Part shown: in pieces, positions 8,803 to 21,100 of the stretch
Position numbering within the stretch: the stretch's first letter is position 1
How the letters are laid out: each line of letters opens with the position of its first letter
Assembly (NCBI GenBank): GCA_015863185.1
Contig: JACBXP010000009.1
Coordinates: 1-64,000 of the forward strand
Reading direction: 5' to 3'
DNA: 64,000 nucleotides
Source: Aerococcaceae bacterium DSM 111020
GTDB taxonomy: Bacteria; Bacillota; Bacilli; Lactobacillales; Aerococcaceae
Program-made: the position numbers and the translations under genes
The notes under the pieces: generated by a model
Databases searched by the model: none
The model's input: only the letters and a program-made list of their open reading frames with translations
What the model was told of the DNA's origin: nothing

Positions 8803-8841
8803 GGTTAAGTATGAAAATCGTAATGTTGGAGGTTACAATTA

Positions 8842-10128
8842 ATGACAGTGAATTTTGAACAAAAAGATAACAAGGGTGTTTTAACCTTTGATATTCCTAA
8901 AGAACGTGTTAAAGAGGGCTTAGATTTTGCATTTAAACGTGTTAAAGGCAATCTAAGTGTGCCTGGATTCCGTAAAGGAAAAGTACCACGTCAAATCTTT
9001 AATAATGTTTATGGTGAAGAAGCTTTATATGACGAAGCCTTGAATCATATCTTACCATCTGCGTATGAAGAAGCTTTACAAGAGTCAGGTCGTTCTGGTG
9101 ATGTTTATGGTCAACCTGAAATGGATATCAAATCAATTGGTAAGAATCAGGATTGGACGATGGAAGCGACACTTTCTTTAAAACCTGAAGTTAATTTAGG
9201 TGAATATAAAGGCTTGGAAGTTGAAAAGCAAGAAACAGAAGTAACAGAAGACGAAGTGAATGAAGCAATTGAACGTGAACGTGAACAATTAGCTGAATTA
9301 GTCTTAAAAGATAGTGCAGCTGAAGAAGGCGACACAGTAGTGATTGACTATTCAGGTTCGGTAGATGGCGAAAAATTCGAAGGTGGTACTGCAGAGAACC
9401 ATTCCTTAGAATTAGGATCTAATTCATTTATCCCAGGATTTGAAGAACAATTAGTTGGAGCAGAACCTGGCGCTGAAGTCGATGTTGAAGTTACTTTCCC
9501 TGAAGATTATCATGCAGAAGATCTTGCTGGTAAAAAAGCTGTCTTCGAATGTAAAGTTCATGAAGTGAAGACAAAACAACTTCCTGAATTAGATGATGAC
9601 TTTGCACAAGACGTTGATGATGAAGTAGAAACATTTGATGAATTAAAAAATAAAAAGCGTGTTCAATTAGAAGAAGCAAAACAAACGCAAGCAAAAGAAA
9701 TGGAAGACGACGAAGCATTACGTCAAGCAGTTGAGAATGCTGAAATCGTTGGTGGTGTTCCTGAAGATATGGTTCATGAAGAAATTCATCGTCAAATGGA
9801 TTATTTCTTGAATAATTTAAGTCGTCAAGGAATCGATCCAGAATTATATTATCAAATCACTGGTACTTCAGAAGCTGATTTACATGAACAATTTGAAGAA
9901 GAAGCAGAATTACGTACTAAAACTAATCTTGTGCTAGAAGCAATTGCTAAAGCAGAAAATATTGAGGTAAGTGATGCTGAGATTCAAGAGGAAGTAGAAT
10001 CACTTGCAACACAATATGGACTTCCAGCTGAAAATGTGCGAAACTTTGTGACGGAAGATATGTTATCTTCTGATGTGAAAATGAAGAAAGCAATGAGCAC
10101 AATCATTGACACTAAAACACAAAAATAG
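8842..10128 (+). CDS. tig: Trigger factor, ribosome-associated chaperone
   Basis: A 428-residue peptidyl-prolyl isomerase and chaperone acting on nascent chains at the ribosome exit. N-terminal ribosome-binding domain carries the signature GFRKGKVPR (about residue 43). The FKBP-type PPIase domain spans about 160-245 (EGDTVVIDYSGSVDGEKFEGG). The C-terminal helical chaperone domain fills the rest. ATG 8842 is preceded by TTGGAGG. Upstream of clpX, the usual Firmicutes order, but with its own promoter and terminator. Confidence 0.97.
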   Translation: MTVNFEQKDNKGVLTFDIPKERVKEGLDFAFKRVKGNLSVPGFRKGKVPRQIFNNVYGEEALYDEALNHILPSAYEEALQESGRSGDVYGQPEMDIKSIGKNQDWTMEATLSLKPEVNLGEYKGLEVEKQETEVTEDEVNEAIEREREQLAELVLKDSAAEEGDTVVIDYSGSVDGEKFEGGTAENHSLELGSNSFIPGFEEQLVGAEPGAEVDVEVTFPEDYHAEDLAGKKAVFECKVHEVKTKQLPELDDDFAQDVDDEVETFDELKNKKRVQLEEAKQTQAKEMEDDEALRQAVENAEIVGGVPEDMVHEEIHRQMDYFLNNLSRQGIDPELYYQITGTSEADLHEQFEEEAELRTKTNLVLEAIAKAENIEVSDAEIQEEVESLATQYGLPAENVRNFVTEDMLSSDVKMKKAMSTIIDTKTQK

Positions 10129-10157
10129 GATAATATAGAGAGTAAATAAATAATTCT

Positions 10158-10206
10158 AGGGATTGCAATTAGTCGTTGATATTTGGCTCAATTGCGTCCC
10201 TTTTTC
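10158..10206 (+). terminator. Terminator between tig and clpX
   Basis: AGGGATTGCAATT from 10158 pairs with CAATTGCGTCCCT ending near 10201 (one bulge), followed by TTTTTC. It lies only about 27 bases before clpX, so some read-through into clpX is possible. Confidence 0.75.
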
Positions 10207-10232
10207 TTATGAATGGATGAAGGGAGAGTCAT

Positions 10233-11477
10233 ATGGTAACTACTGACTTTGAAGAATTTCATTGTTCATTTTGTGGTAAATCACAAAATGAAGTAAACAA
10301 AATTATTGCAGGTCCAGATGTATTTATATGCGATGAATGTGTAGATTTATGCAGTACAATCATTGCCGATGAATTACAATCAGATGCTTCCTCATTGGAG
10401 GACATCCAAGTGCTTACACCAAAAGAAATCATGAACCATCTAGACCAATATGTTATTGGCCAAGAAGAAGCGAAAAAAAATCTTGCAGTAGCAGTTTATA
10501 ATCACTATAAAAGAATTATGTATAATGATGATTCTAAAGATGTCGAACTACAAAAAAGTAATATTGCACTCATCGGTCCTACAGGATCTGGGAAGACTTT
10601 TCTAGCTCAAACATTAGCCCGCATACTGAATGTGCCATTTGCTATCGCTGATGCAACGACTTTAACAGAGGCTGGTTATGTTGGAGAAGATGTTGAGAAC
10701 ATTTTACTTAAACTGGTACAAGCTGCTGATTATGATATCGAACGTGCAGAAAAAGGAATTATTTATGTTGATGAAATCGATAAAATAGCTCGCAAAAGTG
10801 AAAATGTCTCTATCACCCGTGATGTTAGTGGAGAGGGTGTACAACAAGCTTTACTTAAAATTTTAGAAGGGACCATCGCTAATATTCCTCCAAAAGGAGG
10901 CAGAAAGCATCCTGGACAAGATTTTATTCAAATGGACACTTCACAAATACTCTTTATTGTTGGTGGTGCTTTTGATGGTATTGAAACAATTATCAAAGAA
11001 CGTTTAGGGTCAAAAGTCATCGGCTTTGGAGCAGACAATAGTTCACTTCAAGAAAGTGATGCCATTATGCAACAAGCAACACCGGAGGACTTGCTAAAAT
11101 TTGGTTTAATTCCTGAATTTATCGGACGTATTCCAATATTAGCTGTGCTGAACAAATTATCTGAGGAAGATTTAGTATCAATATTAACAGAACCGAAAAA
11201 TGCTTTGGTTAAGCAATACCAAGAGTTATTGGCAATGGAAGATGTGGAATTGGAATTCGAGGAAGAAGCATTGAATGCGATTGCTAAATTAGCAATCGAA
11301 AGAAATACTGGGGCTCGCGGACTTAGATCAATCATTGAAACGGTTATGTTAGATATTATGTTTGATGTTCCGACACGAGATGATGTAAGTAAAGTACAAA
11401 TCACCGCTGATACAGTGGAAGATAATCAACCACCTGTATACTATGATGAAAATGGTCAAACAATAGAAAGTAAGTGA
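10233..11477 (+). CDS. clpX: ATP-dependent Clp protease ATP-binding subunit ClpX
   Basis: A 414-residue AAA+ unfoldase that feeds substrates to ClpP. The N-terminal zinc-binding domain has two CxxC pairs (CSFC, CDEC). Walker A GPTGSGKT, the GYVGEDV pore loop, Walker [12 protein letters not shown] and an IGF loop (in KVIGFGAD) for docking to ClpP are all present. Length is standard. Start ATG 10233 has AGGGAGAG upstream. engB follows within 5 bases. Confidence 0.97.
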   Translation: MVTTDFEEFHCSFCGKSQNEVNKIIAGPDVFICDECVDLCSTIIADELQSDASSLEDIQVLTPKEIMNHLDQYVIGQEEAKKNLAVAVYNHYKRIMYNDDSKDVELQKSNIALIGPTGSGKTFLAQTLARILNVPFAIADATTLTEAGYVGEDVENILLKLVQAADYDIERAEKGIIYVDEIDKIARKSENVSITRDVSGEGVQQALLKILEGTIANIPPKGGRKHPGQDFIQMDTSQILFIVGGAFDGIETIIKERLGSKVIGFGADNSSLQESDAIMQQATPEDLLKFGLIPEFIGRIPILAVLNKLSEEDLVSILTEPKNALVKQYQELLAMEDVELEFEEEALNAIAKLAIERNTGARGLRSIIETVMLDIMFDVPTRDDVSKVQITADTVEDNQPPVYYDENGQTIESK

Positions 11478-11481
11478 TTTG

Positions 11482-12075
11482 ATGCATGTACAGAAAGCTG
11501 AAATAACAACCAGTGCGGTTGAACCAGAATTTTATCCATCAAATGATTTACCTGAAATTGCATTGGCAGGACGTTCAAATGTAGGTAAATCAAGTTTTAT
11601 TAATAAAATGATCCAGCGATCAGGATTGGCACGCACATCAAGTCAGCCAGGGAAAACACAAACATTAAACTTTTATACCATCAATGATCAATTTCGATTT
11701 GTAGATGTTCCTGGATATGGTTATGCTCGAGTATCCAAAACCCAAAGAGAAGAGTTTTCTGAGATGATTCAGGCTTATTTGGAAACTCGACCTAATCTTG
11801 AATTATTGCTATTATTGATGGATGCTCGGCATGAGCCGACGTCATTAGATCGAGAAATGTATCAATATGCGGAAACATTGGAAGTACCTTACGCCATTGT
11901 TTTAACAAAAGTCGATAAAATAAAAAAGAGTCAGAGAAACAAGCATTTAGCAATGTATAAAAAGGCTTTAAATTTACCAAGTATCGATGCATTATTTGAA
12001 TTTTCAGCTCAAACAGGAGAAGGTAATCAAGATATCTGGGATATTATTGAGGATATCATAATGGACGAAACTTAA
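11482..12075 (+). CDS. engB: Ribosome biogenesis GTP-binding protein EngB/YsxC
   Basis: A 197-residue GTPase involved in 50S assembly. G motifs: GRSNVGKSS, DVPGYGYA, TKVDK and SAQTGEG. ATG 11482 is preferred over the TTG at 11479 because it gives the usual N-terminus, MHVQKAEITTSAV. Ribosome site is weak and overlaps the end of clpX, so translation is probably coupled. Confidence 0.95.
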   Translation: MHVQKAEITTSAVEPEFYPSNDLPEIALAGRSNVGKSSFINKMIQRSGLARTSSQPGKTQTLNFYTINDQFRFVDVPGYGYARVSKTQREEFSEMIQAYLETRPNLELLLLLMDARHEPTSLDREMYQYAETLEVPYAIVLTKVDKIKKSQRNKHLAMYKKALNLPSIDALFEFSAQTGEGNQDIWDIIEDIIMDET

Positions 12076-12087
12076 AGGGGTGAGAAC

Positions 12088-13923
12088 ATGAGTCGTATTC
12101 CAAATGAAACGATTCAAATGGTAAAACAAAGCATTGACATTGTTGATGTGGTCAACCAATATGTTCCTTTAACAAAAAGAGGGAGTAATTATACTTGCTC
12201 TTGTCCCTTTCATGAGGATAGAAACCCTTCTTTTTCAGTTTCACAGTCAAAACAAATTTTTAAATGTTTTAGTTGTGGTAGAGGTGGAACGGTTTTTCGT
12301 TTTCTGGAGGAAATAGAAGGTATTTCCTTTGTTGAAGCCGTTCAAAAAACAGCAGAATATGCAGATATCCCTTTAGAGATTGATATACAAAGCAATACCA
12401 CTGATCCCGCACGCACTGTTTTGTATGAAATTCATGAAAAAACACAAGAGTTTTATCATTATTATTTATGTAAGACGGTTAATGGGAAAAATGCGTTAGA
12501 TTATTTATTAAATCGTCAACTATCCATGGCATCAATTGAGCAATTTCAACTGGGCTTAGCTCCATTGAATTCTGAGGTTTTATTACAATTTTTGCAAAAT
12601 GAAGGTTTTGATGAACTGGAATTATTGGAGAGTGGCATTTTTTATCAGACAGAAGATCGCACTTTAGTGGATCGATTCAGAGGAAGGATTATCATTCCGT
12701 TGCGTAATGAGCAAGGGAGTCCGGTGGCATTTTCAGGAAGAATTTATGATTCCCAAGCACCTCAACAGAATGCAAAATATTTAAATTCACCACAAACAGA
12801 TATTTTCGATAAATCTGCTTTATTATTTAATTTAGATTTAGCCAAAGGACCTATTCGTCAAAGTAAAGAGGTGCTTGTAACCGAAGGGTATATGGATGTG
12901 ATTACGCTTTTTCAAGCGGGATTCGAAAATACCGTTGCTTCCATGGGGACGAGTTTAACAGAATATCATCTTTCTCGATTAAGTAAATTAGCGAATACGG
13001 TATATTTTTTATTTGATGGTGATGCCGCTGGGAAAAAAGCCACTTTATCTGCTTTTGATCTGTCTCGTCAATACAAGAAGACACAGTTTAAAGCAATTAC
13101 CATTCCTCAAAAAATGGATCCAGATGATTGGATCAAACAAAAAGGAATGAATTCATTTCAGCGTTTAATAAATCAGGCTGAGACTAGTTTTGATTTCCAA
13201 AAAGACTATTATCAATCACAATATAATTTAGATGATGATCATCAATTAGCTGAATATTTAGAACATTTAATTCAAATTATTCAAGAAATAGACTCTTCTA
13301 TTGAACAACAATTACGGCTAAAAGAGTTAAGTGAAGAATTTAATATCGATGAATCAATTTTAAAAGAACAGTTAACCCGAGTAAAACAAGAAAACAAATA
13401 CCAAAATGATGATATGATTACTGTGGTGAACACAAATTCTGATATTGTTACTCCAGATCCAGTGGATATGACATCAATATGGAATATTAAATCAATCCGT
13501 GTGTTACAAAGTGAAAAATATTTTTTATTTATGTTGATTTATCAAGAAGAAGCATGGAATTATCTAGCTACTTTATCCACACCAGTATTATTAATTAATG
13601 ATATTTCTTGTCAAGCTTATGCCATATTACAACATTATTATTATGACGAAGGATATCATATTCCTCTGACGGGAATAACCCAATTCATTCAAGAGGATCA
13701 AGTGAGATATTTTATTGAACAATTATTTTGGGAATATGAATTGTTTGAATTTGATGAGCGAGCAATGGCTGACACGATTAAAACGATTCAACGTGAATTT
13801 ATCCATCTTGAGATTGAACAATTGACTAAGGAATTAAAAGAAGCTCAACGATTACAAGAATATGGTCGCTTAAATGAAATAATTACTGAAATCAGTCGTT
13901 TAAATCACCAAATAAAACATTAG
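12088..13923 (+). CDS. dnaG: DNA primase
   Basis: A 611-residue primase that makes RNA primers at the fork. The CHC2 zinc ribbon near residues 38-63 reads [13 protein letters not shown]...CFSCG. The TOPRIM core shows VTEGYMDVI and [12 protein letters not shown]. The C-terminal helical domain should bind DnaB. ATG 12088 has AAAGGGGTGAG upstream. Placed directly before rpoD, as in the classical macromolecular synthesis operon, but after engB rather than rpsU. Confidence 0.97.
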   Translation: MSRIPNETIQMVKQSIDIVDVVNQYVPLTKRGSNYTCSCPFHEDRNPSFSVSQSKQIFKCFSCGRGGTVFRFLEEIEGISFVEAVQKTAEYADIPLEIDIQSNTTDPARTVLYEIHEKTQEFYHYYLCKTVNGKNALDYLLNRQLSMASIEQFQLGLAPLNSEVLLQFLQNEGFDELELLESGIFYQTEDRTLVDRFRGRIIIPLRNEQGSPVAFSGRIYDSQAPQQNAKYLNSPQTDIFDKSALLFNLDLAKGPIRQSKEVLVTEGYMDVITLFQAGFENTVASMGTSLTEYHLSRLSKLANTVYFLFDGDAAGKKATLSAFDLSRQYKKTQFKAITIPQKMDPDDWIKQKGMNSFQRLINQAETSFDFQKDYYQSQYNLDDDHQLAEYLEHLIQIIQEIDSSIEQQLRLKELSEEFNIDESILKEQLTRVKQENKYQNDDMITVVNTNSDIVTPDPVDMTSIWNIKSIRVLQSEKYFLFMLIYQEEAWNYLATLSTPVLLINDISCQAYAILQHYYYDEGYHIPLTGITQFIQEDQVRYFIEQLFWEYELFEFDERAMADTIKTIQREFIHLEIEQLTKELKEAQRLQEYGRLNEIITEISRLNHQIKH

Positions 13924-13934
13924 GGGGAGATTTT

Positions 13935-15062
13935 ATGGCAGAAAAAAACAAACAAGCAACAAATGAATTAACGTTAACAGTTGAGCAAGCCACCAAAAAA
14001 TTCATTAAAGAAAAGAAAACACTCGGTCAAGTACATTATGATGAATTATCTGATAAAATTGCTACACCATATAAATTAGACGCAAATGCGATGGATAAAT
14101 TAATCCAACAAGTTGAGGACCAAGGTATTGCTGTTGTCGGTGATGATGGAGGTCCTACAAAACAGCAAATGGTGAGCGCAGAAGAACGGGGAACAACGGA
14201 CACCACGGCTTCTAAAGCGACACAATCCAAAATTAAAGTTAGTGACCCGGTACGGATGTATCTTAAAGAAATTGGTCGAGTTGACTTGTTAACAGCCGAT
14301 GAAGAAGTAGCACTCGCTAAAAGAATTGAAAATGGTGAGGAACTAGCTAAACAAGAACTAGCCGAGGCCAATTTACGTCTAGTAGTTTCTATTGCTAAAA
14401 GATATGTTGGTAGAGGGATGTCTTTTCTTGATTTAATTCAAGAAGGGAATATGGGATTAATGAAAGCTGTCGAAAAATTTGACTATACCAAAGGGTTTAA
14501 ATTTTCTACATATGCGACTTGGTGGATTCGTCAAGCAATTACAAGAGCGATTGCTGACCAAGCTCGGACCATTCGAATTCCAGTGCATATGGTTGAAACC
14601 ATTAATAAATTAATAAGAATTCAAAGAAATTTATTACAAGATTTGGGACGCGAACCCACACCAGAAGAAATTGGTGCAGAGATGGACTTACCGACTGAAA
14701 AAGTTCGTGAAATTATTAAGATAGCACAAGAACCTGTCTCATTAGAAACACCTATCGGTGAAGAAGATGATTCACATCTAGGTGATTTTATTGAAGATGA
14801 AGGTGCACTAAGTCCTGAAGCCTTTACTTCTAGTTCACTTTTACGTGAACAATTAGAAGATGTGTTAGAGACATTAACAGATCGTGAAGAAAATGTGCTA
14901 AGACTTCGTTTTGGTCTAGATGATGGAAATATACGTACTTTAGAACAAGTAGGAAAAGTGTTCGGAGTGACACGTGAACGTATTAGACAAATTGAAGCAA
15001 AAGCGTTGAGAAAATTACGCCATCCTTCCCGTTCAAAACAATTAAAAGATTTTCTGGAGTAA
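13935..15062 (+). CDS. rpoD: RNA polymerase primary sigma factor SigA
   Basis: A 375-residue housekeeping sigma-70. Region 2 is intact, with [18 protein letters not shown] and the -10 recognising helix [16 protein letters not shown]; region 4.2 has [18 protein letters not shown]. Region 1.1 is short, as in other Firmicutes. AGGGGGAG precedes ATG 13935. Eleven bases separate it from dnaG, so they are probably co-transcribed. Confidence 0.98.
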   Translation: MAEKNKQATNELTLTVEQATKKFIKEKKTLGQVHYDELSDKIATPYKLDANAMDKLIQQVEDQGIAVVGDDGGPTKQQMVSAEERGTTDTTASKATQSKIKVSDPVRMYLKEIGRVDLLTADEEVALAKRIENGEELAKQELAEANLRLVVSIAKRYVGRGMSFLDLIQEGNMGLMKAVEKFDYTKGFKFSTYATWWIRQAITRAIADQARTIRIPVHMVETINKLIRIQRNLLQDLGREPTPEEIGAEMDLPTEKVREIIKIAQEPVSLETPIGEEDDSHLGDFIEDEGALSPEAFTSSSLLREQLEDVLETLTDREENVLRLRFGLDDGNIRTLEQVGKVFGVTRERIRQIEAKALRKLRHPSRSKQLKDFLE

Positions 15063-15091
15063 CATTAACTCATCTATCTTAATTTTATTCA

Positions 15092-15132
15092 GCCTCAGTT
15101 ATCAATTGAACCATTGATAATTGGGGCTTTTA
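15092..15132 (+). terminator. Terminator after rpoD
   Basis: A 15-bp stem (15092-15106 with 15113-15127, including G-U pairs) with loop TGAACC, followed by TTTT. Confidence 0.85.
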
Positions 15133-15212
15133 TTTATGCATATATCAATGAGACACACCATTAATAGAGATATCAATAGTATAATTCGTTCTTTTGTGTT
15201 TATATTCTGAAT

Positions 15213-15241
15213 TAGTCAATCATGTTATTATGTGCTACAAT
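15213..15241 (+). promoter_or_regulatory. Promoter of the trmK operon
   Basis: TAGTCA (15213-15218), 17-bp spacing, TACAAT (15236-15241) with extended TGC at 15233-15235. Confidence 0.6.
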
Positions 15242-15276
15242 TTATAAGTAAATCATAAATTTTAGGAGCAATGAGA

Positions 15277-15987
15277 ATGAACGCACAACAACTTTCTGCA
15301 CGTCTATTAGCAGTCAGTAATTTTATAATTAAACATGGTCCCAAACCGATACGATTAGCTGATATTGGAACAGATCATGCCTATTTGCCAAGTTATTTAA
15401 TGCAGAAAAATCTCATTGAATTTGCTATTGCTGGCGATGTCGTTGAGGGACCTTTGCAATCTGCAAAAAATGAAGTAATTTCTCAAGGTCTTCAAGATAA
15501 AATCTCTGTTCGTCTTGGTGACGGTCTTGAAGTGATCACAGAGGATGATCAGATTAATACCGTATCAATTTGTGGCATGGGAGGCTCGTTAATTAAAACG
15601 ATTCTTCAGCAAGGGATGTCATCATTAACGAATTCTCATGTTCTCGTTTTGCAGCCAAATATTGGTGAAGCAATCTTAAGACGATGGTTGATCGAAAATG
15701 ATTATCAAATTATCGATGAAACAATTATCGTTGAAGGCCGTCACGATTATGAAATTATCGTAGCAGTTAGCCACTCCATGAATCATTCTTTGTCAGATCA
15801 AGAGATATTATTTGGCCCGATAAATATTAAATGTCCGTCAGAAGCATTCTTTATAAAGTGGGAGCGAGAAATGAAACATCGAAAGAAAATATTGGAACAA
15901 ATGCGAAAAGCAAAACAGATTGATTCCACTAGAATAGAAAGACTCGAGAAAGAAATACAGGCAATTCAGGAGGTTATCAATAAATGA
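15277..15987 (+). CDS. trmK: tRNA (adenine(22)-N1)-methyltransferase TrmK
   Basis: A 236-residue SAM-dependent methyltransferase of the TrmK (YqfN) family, which methylates A22 of some tRNAs. Motif I is RLADIGTDHAYLP and the active-site region reads ICGMGG; a C-terminal coiled-coil helix follows. ATG 15277 is chosen over ATG 15271 because AGGAG at 15264-15268 is 8 bases from it. Overlaps the next gene by 4 bases (ATGA). Confidence 0.93.
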   Translation: MNAQQLSARLLAVSNFIIKHGPKPIRLADIGTDHAYLPSYLMQKNLIEFAIAGDVVEGPLQSAKNEVISQGLQDKISVRLGDGLEVITEDDQINTVSICGMGGSLIKTILQQGMSSLTNSHVLVLQPNIGEAILRRWLIENDYQIIDETIIVEGRHDYEIIVAVSHSMNHSLSDQEILFGPINIKCPSEAFFIKWEREMKHRKKILEQMRKAKQIDSTRIERLEKEIQAIQEVINK

Positions 15988-16787
15988 CAGATATTATTTT
16001 TCAAGATTTAATTGATTTTTTAGATGAAAAGTTTCCAAAAGAGCTGGCTGAAGATTGGGATAAAGTGGGGTTACATTTTGGGATGCGACAAAGACCTATT
16101 AAAAAAGTAATGGCTGCTTTAGATGCAAGACCTGCAACAATCGAAGAAGCCATTCAATCAGAGGTAGATACCTTAATCGTTCATCATCCCCCTTTGTTTA
16201 GTGCCATTAAGCAGTTTGACTTAGAGGAACCGATCCATGAAATGTATGCTCAAATAATTAAACATGATTTGAATATTTATGCTATGCATACAAATGTTGA
16301 CCGTGCGGAGGGTGGCATGAATGATTGGTTAGCTAATCAATTAGGACTAGAATCTGTGCATCCGACAGGGGTGGAAGAGGGGGTACCGACTTCGATTGCC
16401 AGAATTGGTCAACTACCAAAACCTCTAAACCATGATCAATTAATAAACTATCTTAAAAAACAATTAAAATTAGACCATTTAACACTGATTCAAAAAAATG
16501 AAAAATCAGTCTATCAAAAGATTATGATTGTTGGAGGTGCTGGTTCTAGCTTAATTGATGAAGTAAGAGAAGTTGAACCAGATTGTTATATTACCGGAGA
16601 TTTAACATTTCATGATGCTCAAGAATTTTATGAGTATGATCTTACCGTAATAGACGCTGGACATTATATTGAACATATCTTCAATGAAGAAATAGCAACT
16701 CTAGTGAATGATTGGGCGACAACAAATAACTATCCTATTGAAGTGATTGCATCAAAAGCATCTACCGATCCATTTAAAATTGTATAG
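15984..16787 (+). CDS. NIF3-like dinuclear metal-centre protein (YqfO family, short form)
   Basis: A 267-residue NIF3 family protein. Metal-ligand motifs are visible: HHPPLF, HTNVD and DAGHYIEH. It lacks the roughly 100-residue inserted domain of Bacillus YqfO (about 370 residues) and so matches the short form. The family is often labelled GTP cyclohydrolase type 2, but its cellular role is unsettled. The trmK-NIF3 gene pair is conserved in Firmicutes. Confidence 0.9.
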   Translation: MTDIIFQDLIDFLDEKFPKELAEDWDKVGLHFGMRQRPIKKVMAALDARPATIEEAIQSEVDTLIVHHPPLFSAIKQFDLEEPIHEMYAQIIKHDLNIYAMHTNVDRAEGGMNDWLANQLGLESVHPTGVEEGVPTSIARIGQLPKPLNHDQLINYLKKQLKLDHLTLIQKNEKSVYQKIMIVGGAGSSLIDEVREVEPDCYITGDLTFHDAQEFYEYDLTVIDAGHYIEHIFNEEIATLVNDWATTNNYPIEVIASKASTDPFKIV

Positions 16788-16800
16788 AAAGAGGTAAATT

Positions 16801-18039
16801 ATGTTAAATAAAGAATTAGAAGAACGTTTTATTCGTTATGCCAAAATTAACACCCGTTCAGATGAAAATAGTCCGACTATACCTTCGACTGAAAATCAAT
16901 TTGATTTACTTAATTTATTGGTGGAAGAACTGACTGAAATCGGAATGGAAGACGTCAAGCTAGATCCTGACAATGCTTTTGTTACGGCTACTCTGCCTGC
17001 CAATACAACAAAAGATGTTCCTAATATTGGTTTTATTGCGCATGTAGATACAGCAGATTTTGAGTCTGAAAATGTACAACCTCAAGTGATTGATTCGTAT
17101 GATGGAAATACGATCGTATTAAATAAATCACTTGGGATTGAGATGGATCCAGAGACTTTTCCTAATTTAAAGAATTATCTTGGACAGCGATTGATAACAA
17201 CAGACGGGACAACTTTACTTGGTGCAGATGATAAGTCAGGCATTGCGGAAATTGTGGTTGCGATGCAATATTTAATAGAACATCCTGAAATCGAACATGG
17301 TCGTGTACGCGTCGCATTCGGTCCAGATGAAGAAATCGGTAGAGGTGCTGATCATTTTAAGGCAGAAGAATTTGATGTCGACTTTGCTTATACATTAGAT
17401 GGTGGTCCTGTTGGCGAATTAGAATATGAAAGTTTCAATGCAGCAGCTGCTAAATTGGTAGTGACGGGGAAAAATGTCCATCCAGGAACTGCAAAAAATA
17501 AAATGATTAATGCGACCGATGTGATTAGACGTTTTATGAATTTATTACCCGAAGCTGAAAAACCCGAAACAACCGAAAATCGTGAAGGGTTTTACCATAT
17601 CACTTCGATGTCTGGTACAGAAGAATCCGGAGAGGTATCACTGATCATTCGCGATTTTGATTCGGATAAATTTCAAGAAAGAAAACAATTCATTCAAGAT
17701 TGTATTGATAAAATCAATGAACAATATCCTTATGATGTCATTCAAGCAGTAATTTATGATCAATATTATAATATGAAACAAGTGATTGAAAAGGACATGC
17801 GAGCTGTTAATTTAGCTAAAAAAGCAATGGAAGATTTAAATATAGAACCACTCATTTATCCTATTAGAGGTGGAACTGATGGATCTAAAATTAGTTTTAT
17901 GGGTATCCCGACACCAAATATCTTTGCTGGGGGAGAAAATATGCACGGCAGATATGAATTCGTGGCTGTGGAGTCAATGGTTAAGGCTGTTGAGACCATC
18001 ATAAACATCATTACTTTGAATACAAAAGCATCTGAATAA
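16801..18039 (+). CDS. pepT: Peptidase T (tripeptide aminopeptidase)
   Basis: A 412-residue M20B metallopeptidase that releases the N-terminal residue from tripeptides in the cytosol. Zinc ligands and catalytic residues fall in HVDTADF, LLGADDKSGIAEI and GPDEEIGRGADHF; near the C-terminus are IRGGTDGSKISFMG and GGENMHGRYEF. AGAGGTAAATT precedes ATG 16801. Followed by a terminator. Confidence 0.96.
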   Translation: MLNKELEERFIRYAKINTRSDENSPTIPSTENQFDLLNLLVEELTEIGMEDVKLDPDNAFVTATLPANTTKDVPNIGFIAHVDTADFESENVQPQVIDSYDGNTIVLNKSLGIEMDPETFPNLKNYLGQRLITTDGTTLLGADDKSGIAEIVVAMQYLIEHPEIEHGRVRVAFGPDEEIGRGADHFKAEEFDVDFAYTLDGGPVGELEYESFNAAAAKLVVTGKNVHPGTAKNKMINATDVIRRFMNLLPEAEKPETTENREGFYHITSMSGTEESGEVSLIIRDFDSDKFQERKQFIQDCIDKINEQYPYDVIQAVIYDQYYNMKQVIEKDMRAVNLAKKAMEDLNIEPLIYPIRGGTDGSKISFMGIPTPNIFAGGENMHGRYEFVAVESMVKAVETIINIITLNTKASE

Positions 18040-18060
18040 TGAATTATTTACTAAAGATAT

Positions 18061-18093
18061 CCCCTTTGAAATAGCCTTCAAGGGGGTTAAATT
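18061..18093 (+). terminator. Terminator after pepT
   Basis: CCCCTTTGAA (18061-18070) pairs with TTCAAGGGGG (18077-18086), one G-U pair; the trailing sequence is T/A-rich rather than a clean T run. Confidence 0.7.
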
Positions 18094-18190
18094 GTATTAC
18101 TTAATCGTTTTTTAACAAGATATGAAAGCAATTGAAGCTTGAAACGACCGGAATGTTATGATGACTTGAATGAAATTGAGGGGTGACTAA

Positions 18191-21100
18191 TTGAGTTTAC
18201 AATTTGTACTTGGTGATTTGTCGGTAGACAAGAAATTACCACTTATTCAACATATATTATCTATTTATGACCGTAACCCTGAAGCGATTATCTATTATAT
18301 CGTCCCTGAACATTTGAAATTTGATATGGAAGCATTTTTACTTAAAATGATTCAAAAAGAAAGAAATGTTGATCGATCGGCGATGATTAATATACAGGTT
18401 GCCAGTTTTTCGAGATTACTTTGGTTTTTAATGCCTAAAAAGAATCAAAAAAGTATTCAAGTAACAGATACTGGTTTGGTCATGTTAGTACAACAAATTC
18501 TTCATGAATGTGCTGATGATCTTGTTGTTTTTCGTGGCCAAATAAAATATCAAGGATTTGCTAAGCAGCTCGCAGAATTATTCAATGAATTATATGAAGG
18601 GCATATCGATACAGATGATCTTTCGACATTATTAGATGACACGAAGGGGAAGATATTACCAGATACCGAACAACATCCAAATTTACAGAATCAACGTATC
18701 GAAGAACTGATGATGTTGTATAACAAATTTATAGAATCAGTTCATCACTTAAATATAGCAGATTATCAGATTTATGAAGATTTACATCAATATCTAGGAG
18801 AAATTGGCACTTTACCGAATCATTATTTTATCATTGATCATTATTATTATTTTAATGCACATCAAATGAATACAGTCATTGATTTAGCACTGACTTCTGA
18901 ACATGTATGGATAACATTACCTATTCAAGCTAAATATTTATCCTCTCAGCATTACCAACCAATGTTTGAAATGTTTAAGCAGACTTATCATCAAGTAATT
19001 CAATTATGTCGGCAATTTAATATACCAATTGTATCTGACATTGATTTAGATAAACCAGCTTTTAATTATAGTGACAGCATTTTAAAGATTGCAGATCGAT
19101 TCAAAGATACACATTTATTACAAGATCAGATAAACCCACCAACGCTAAATAACGCCTCATTGGATGTTGAACTAAAGCAGTATGATAATATTCAATCAGA
19201 AATAAAACATATCAGTAATCAGATTCATCAATTAGTTGTAATGGAAGGGTATCGATATCAAGATATTCAGGTAGTCGCCCGAGACTTGTCATTGTATCAA
19301 ACAGTCATTCCTGCTTATTTCAAAATGAATAACATTCCATATTTTTATGATCATGAAACAGCGATGGCTGAGCACCCCTTTGTTCAATTAATTGAAACAA
19401 TCTGTAACCTCAATACTTATCAAGCACAAATAACCGATATTATCTCTTTCTTAAAGTCTCCATTAATCAAGATACCTTTACAAGAAACGGGGTATCAATA
19501 TTCAGAAGATGAAATATTTGATGAAACAATGCATCGATTAGCTATCTTTGAAAACATTCTCTTAAAGAATGGTTATTATTCTTATCGCTTTACGAATACT
19601 AGCTTTGAGTGGTTTGCTCCAGACGATGATTTATTGTATGTCGACAGCCTTGGAAGAACAACTTCTATCACACATCATGAAATGGCTAGCTATTATCGAA
19701 CATTCACTTTGGATAATGTTTTTAAAGCTTTTCAAGCGTTCGATAAAACGTTAACTGGAAGTGAAGCCGCGCGCTGGTTATATGATTTAGTTAAAGACTT
19801 GAATGTACGTGAAGCGATGGTTGCACTCCGTGATCAAGCGATTGAAGATGGAGACGTCGAATGGTCCCGACAACATGAACAAGTATGGGATGTTTTTGTT
19901 GATTTGTTAGATGAATTCCATTTACTTTTCACTGAATTGCCGATTGATTTTCAAGCATTTGAAAAGTTAATTTTAATTGGTCTGACAGAAGCAACGTATC
20001 ATATTATTCCACCTACTCTCGATCAAGTGGTTGTAACCAATATGGAATCGCCTCAGACACATCCAGCAAAAATCTGTTTTGTAATTGGGATGGATAATCA
20101 AACGATACCAAAGGTAAATGAACGTCCTTCTTTATTATCACAAGATGAGCGTTTACAAATTAGAGAACAACTATTACCACACCAAATACTTGTAGATGAT
20201 TCTCAAATGAATATTAGCCAAGAATTATTTTTAATGTATCGGTTACTATTAAAAGCAACTGATAAAATTTATCTCTCATATAGTGTGGGAAATCTTGAAG
20301 CAGTGAATGAAATATCTAGTTATTTAAATCAGCTCATTCAAATGAGACCATTAAGTATCAATATTGTTTCAGATCAAAATATCGGTGAACGTTCTTTAAT
20401 TGAATCGGATTTTGGTCGCTATAGTATGATACGCGAATTAGTTATGCGCCTTTATCAGTATCAAAGAAAATATGAAGAAAGACCTTCGCAAACACTGATA
20501 CAGTTAGCATCTTTACTGGATTCCTATCCTTATGAAAGTCGAAGAACATTTCAAGATATATTAAAGGCTATTCAGAAAACAGCATTATTACCGACTCAAA
20601 TATCCAGCGAAATTGCTCAGGAATTATTCGGAAAAAATTTAAATCTTTCTATTTCTAATTTAGAACAATACTTTCAAGATCCCTATAGTCATTTTCTGGT
20701 ATATGGCTTAAGATTACGAGAACGCGAATTATTTGAAATGGATAGTCAGTTGTCTGGTGATTATTTTCATGATTTCATGGATCAATTCATCCAAGCCATC
20801 CTACAACAATATACACGTTTATCAGATTTAACAAATCAAGAAATTAAACAACTTCAACAACGTATAAATGACCAATTATTAGGTCAATATAAATATCGAA
20901 TCCTTGAAAGCCATCCACGGTTTTCAGCGATTCATTTGCAAATGAATCAAGAACTTCTAAGATTAATCGAGATTTTAAAAATATATGATCAAACACTTCA
21001 GCCTAAGACATTAGCCACAGAAGCATTGTTTGGTATGAATCCTAAATATCCTCTGAAAGGATACTCTATACCACTTAATAATGGTGGACGTCTAGCATTA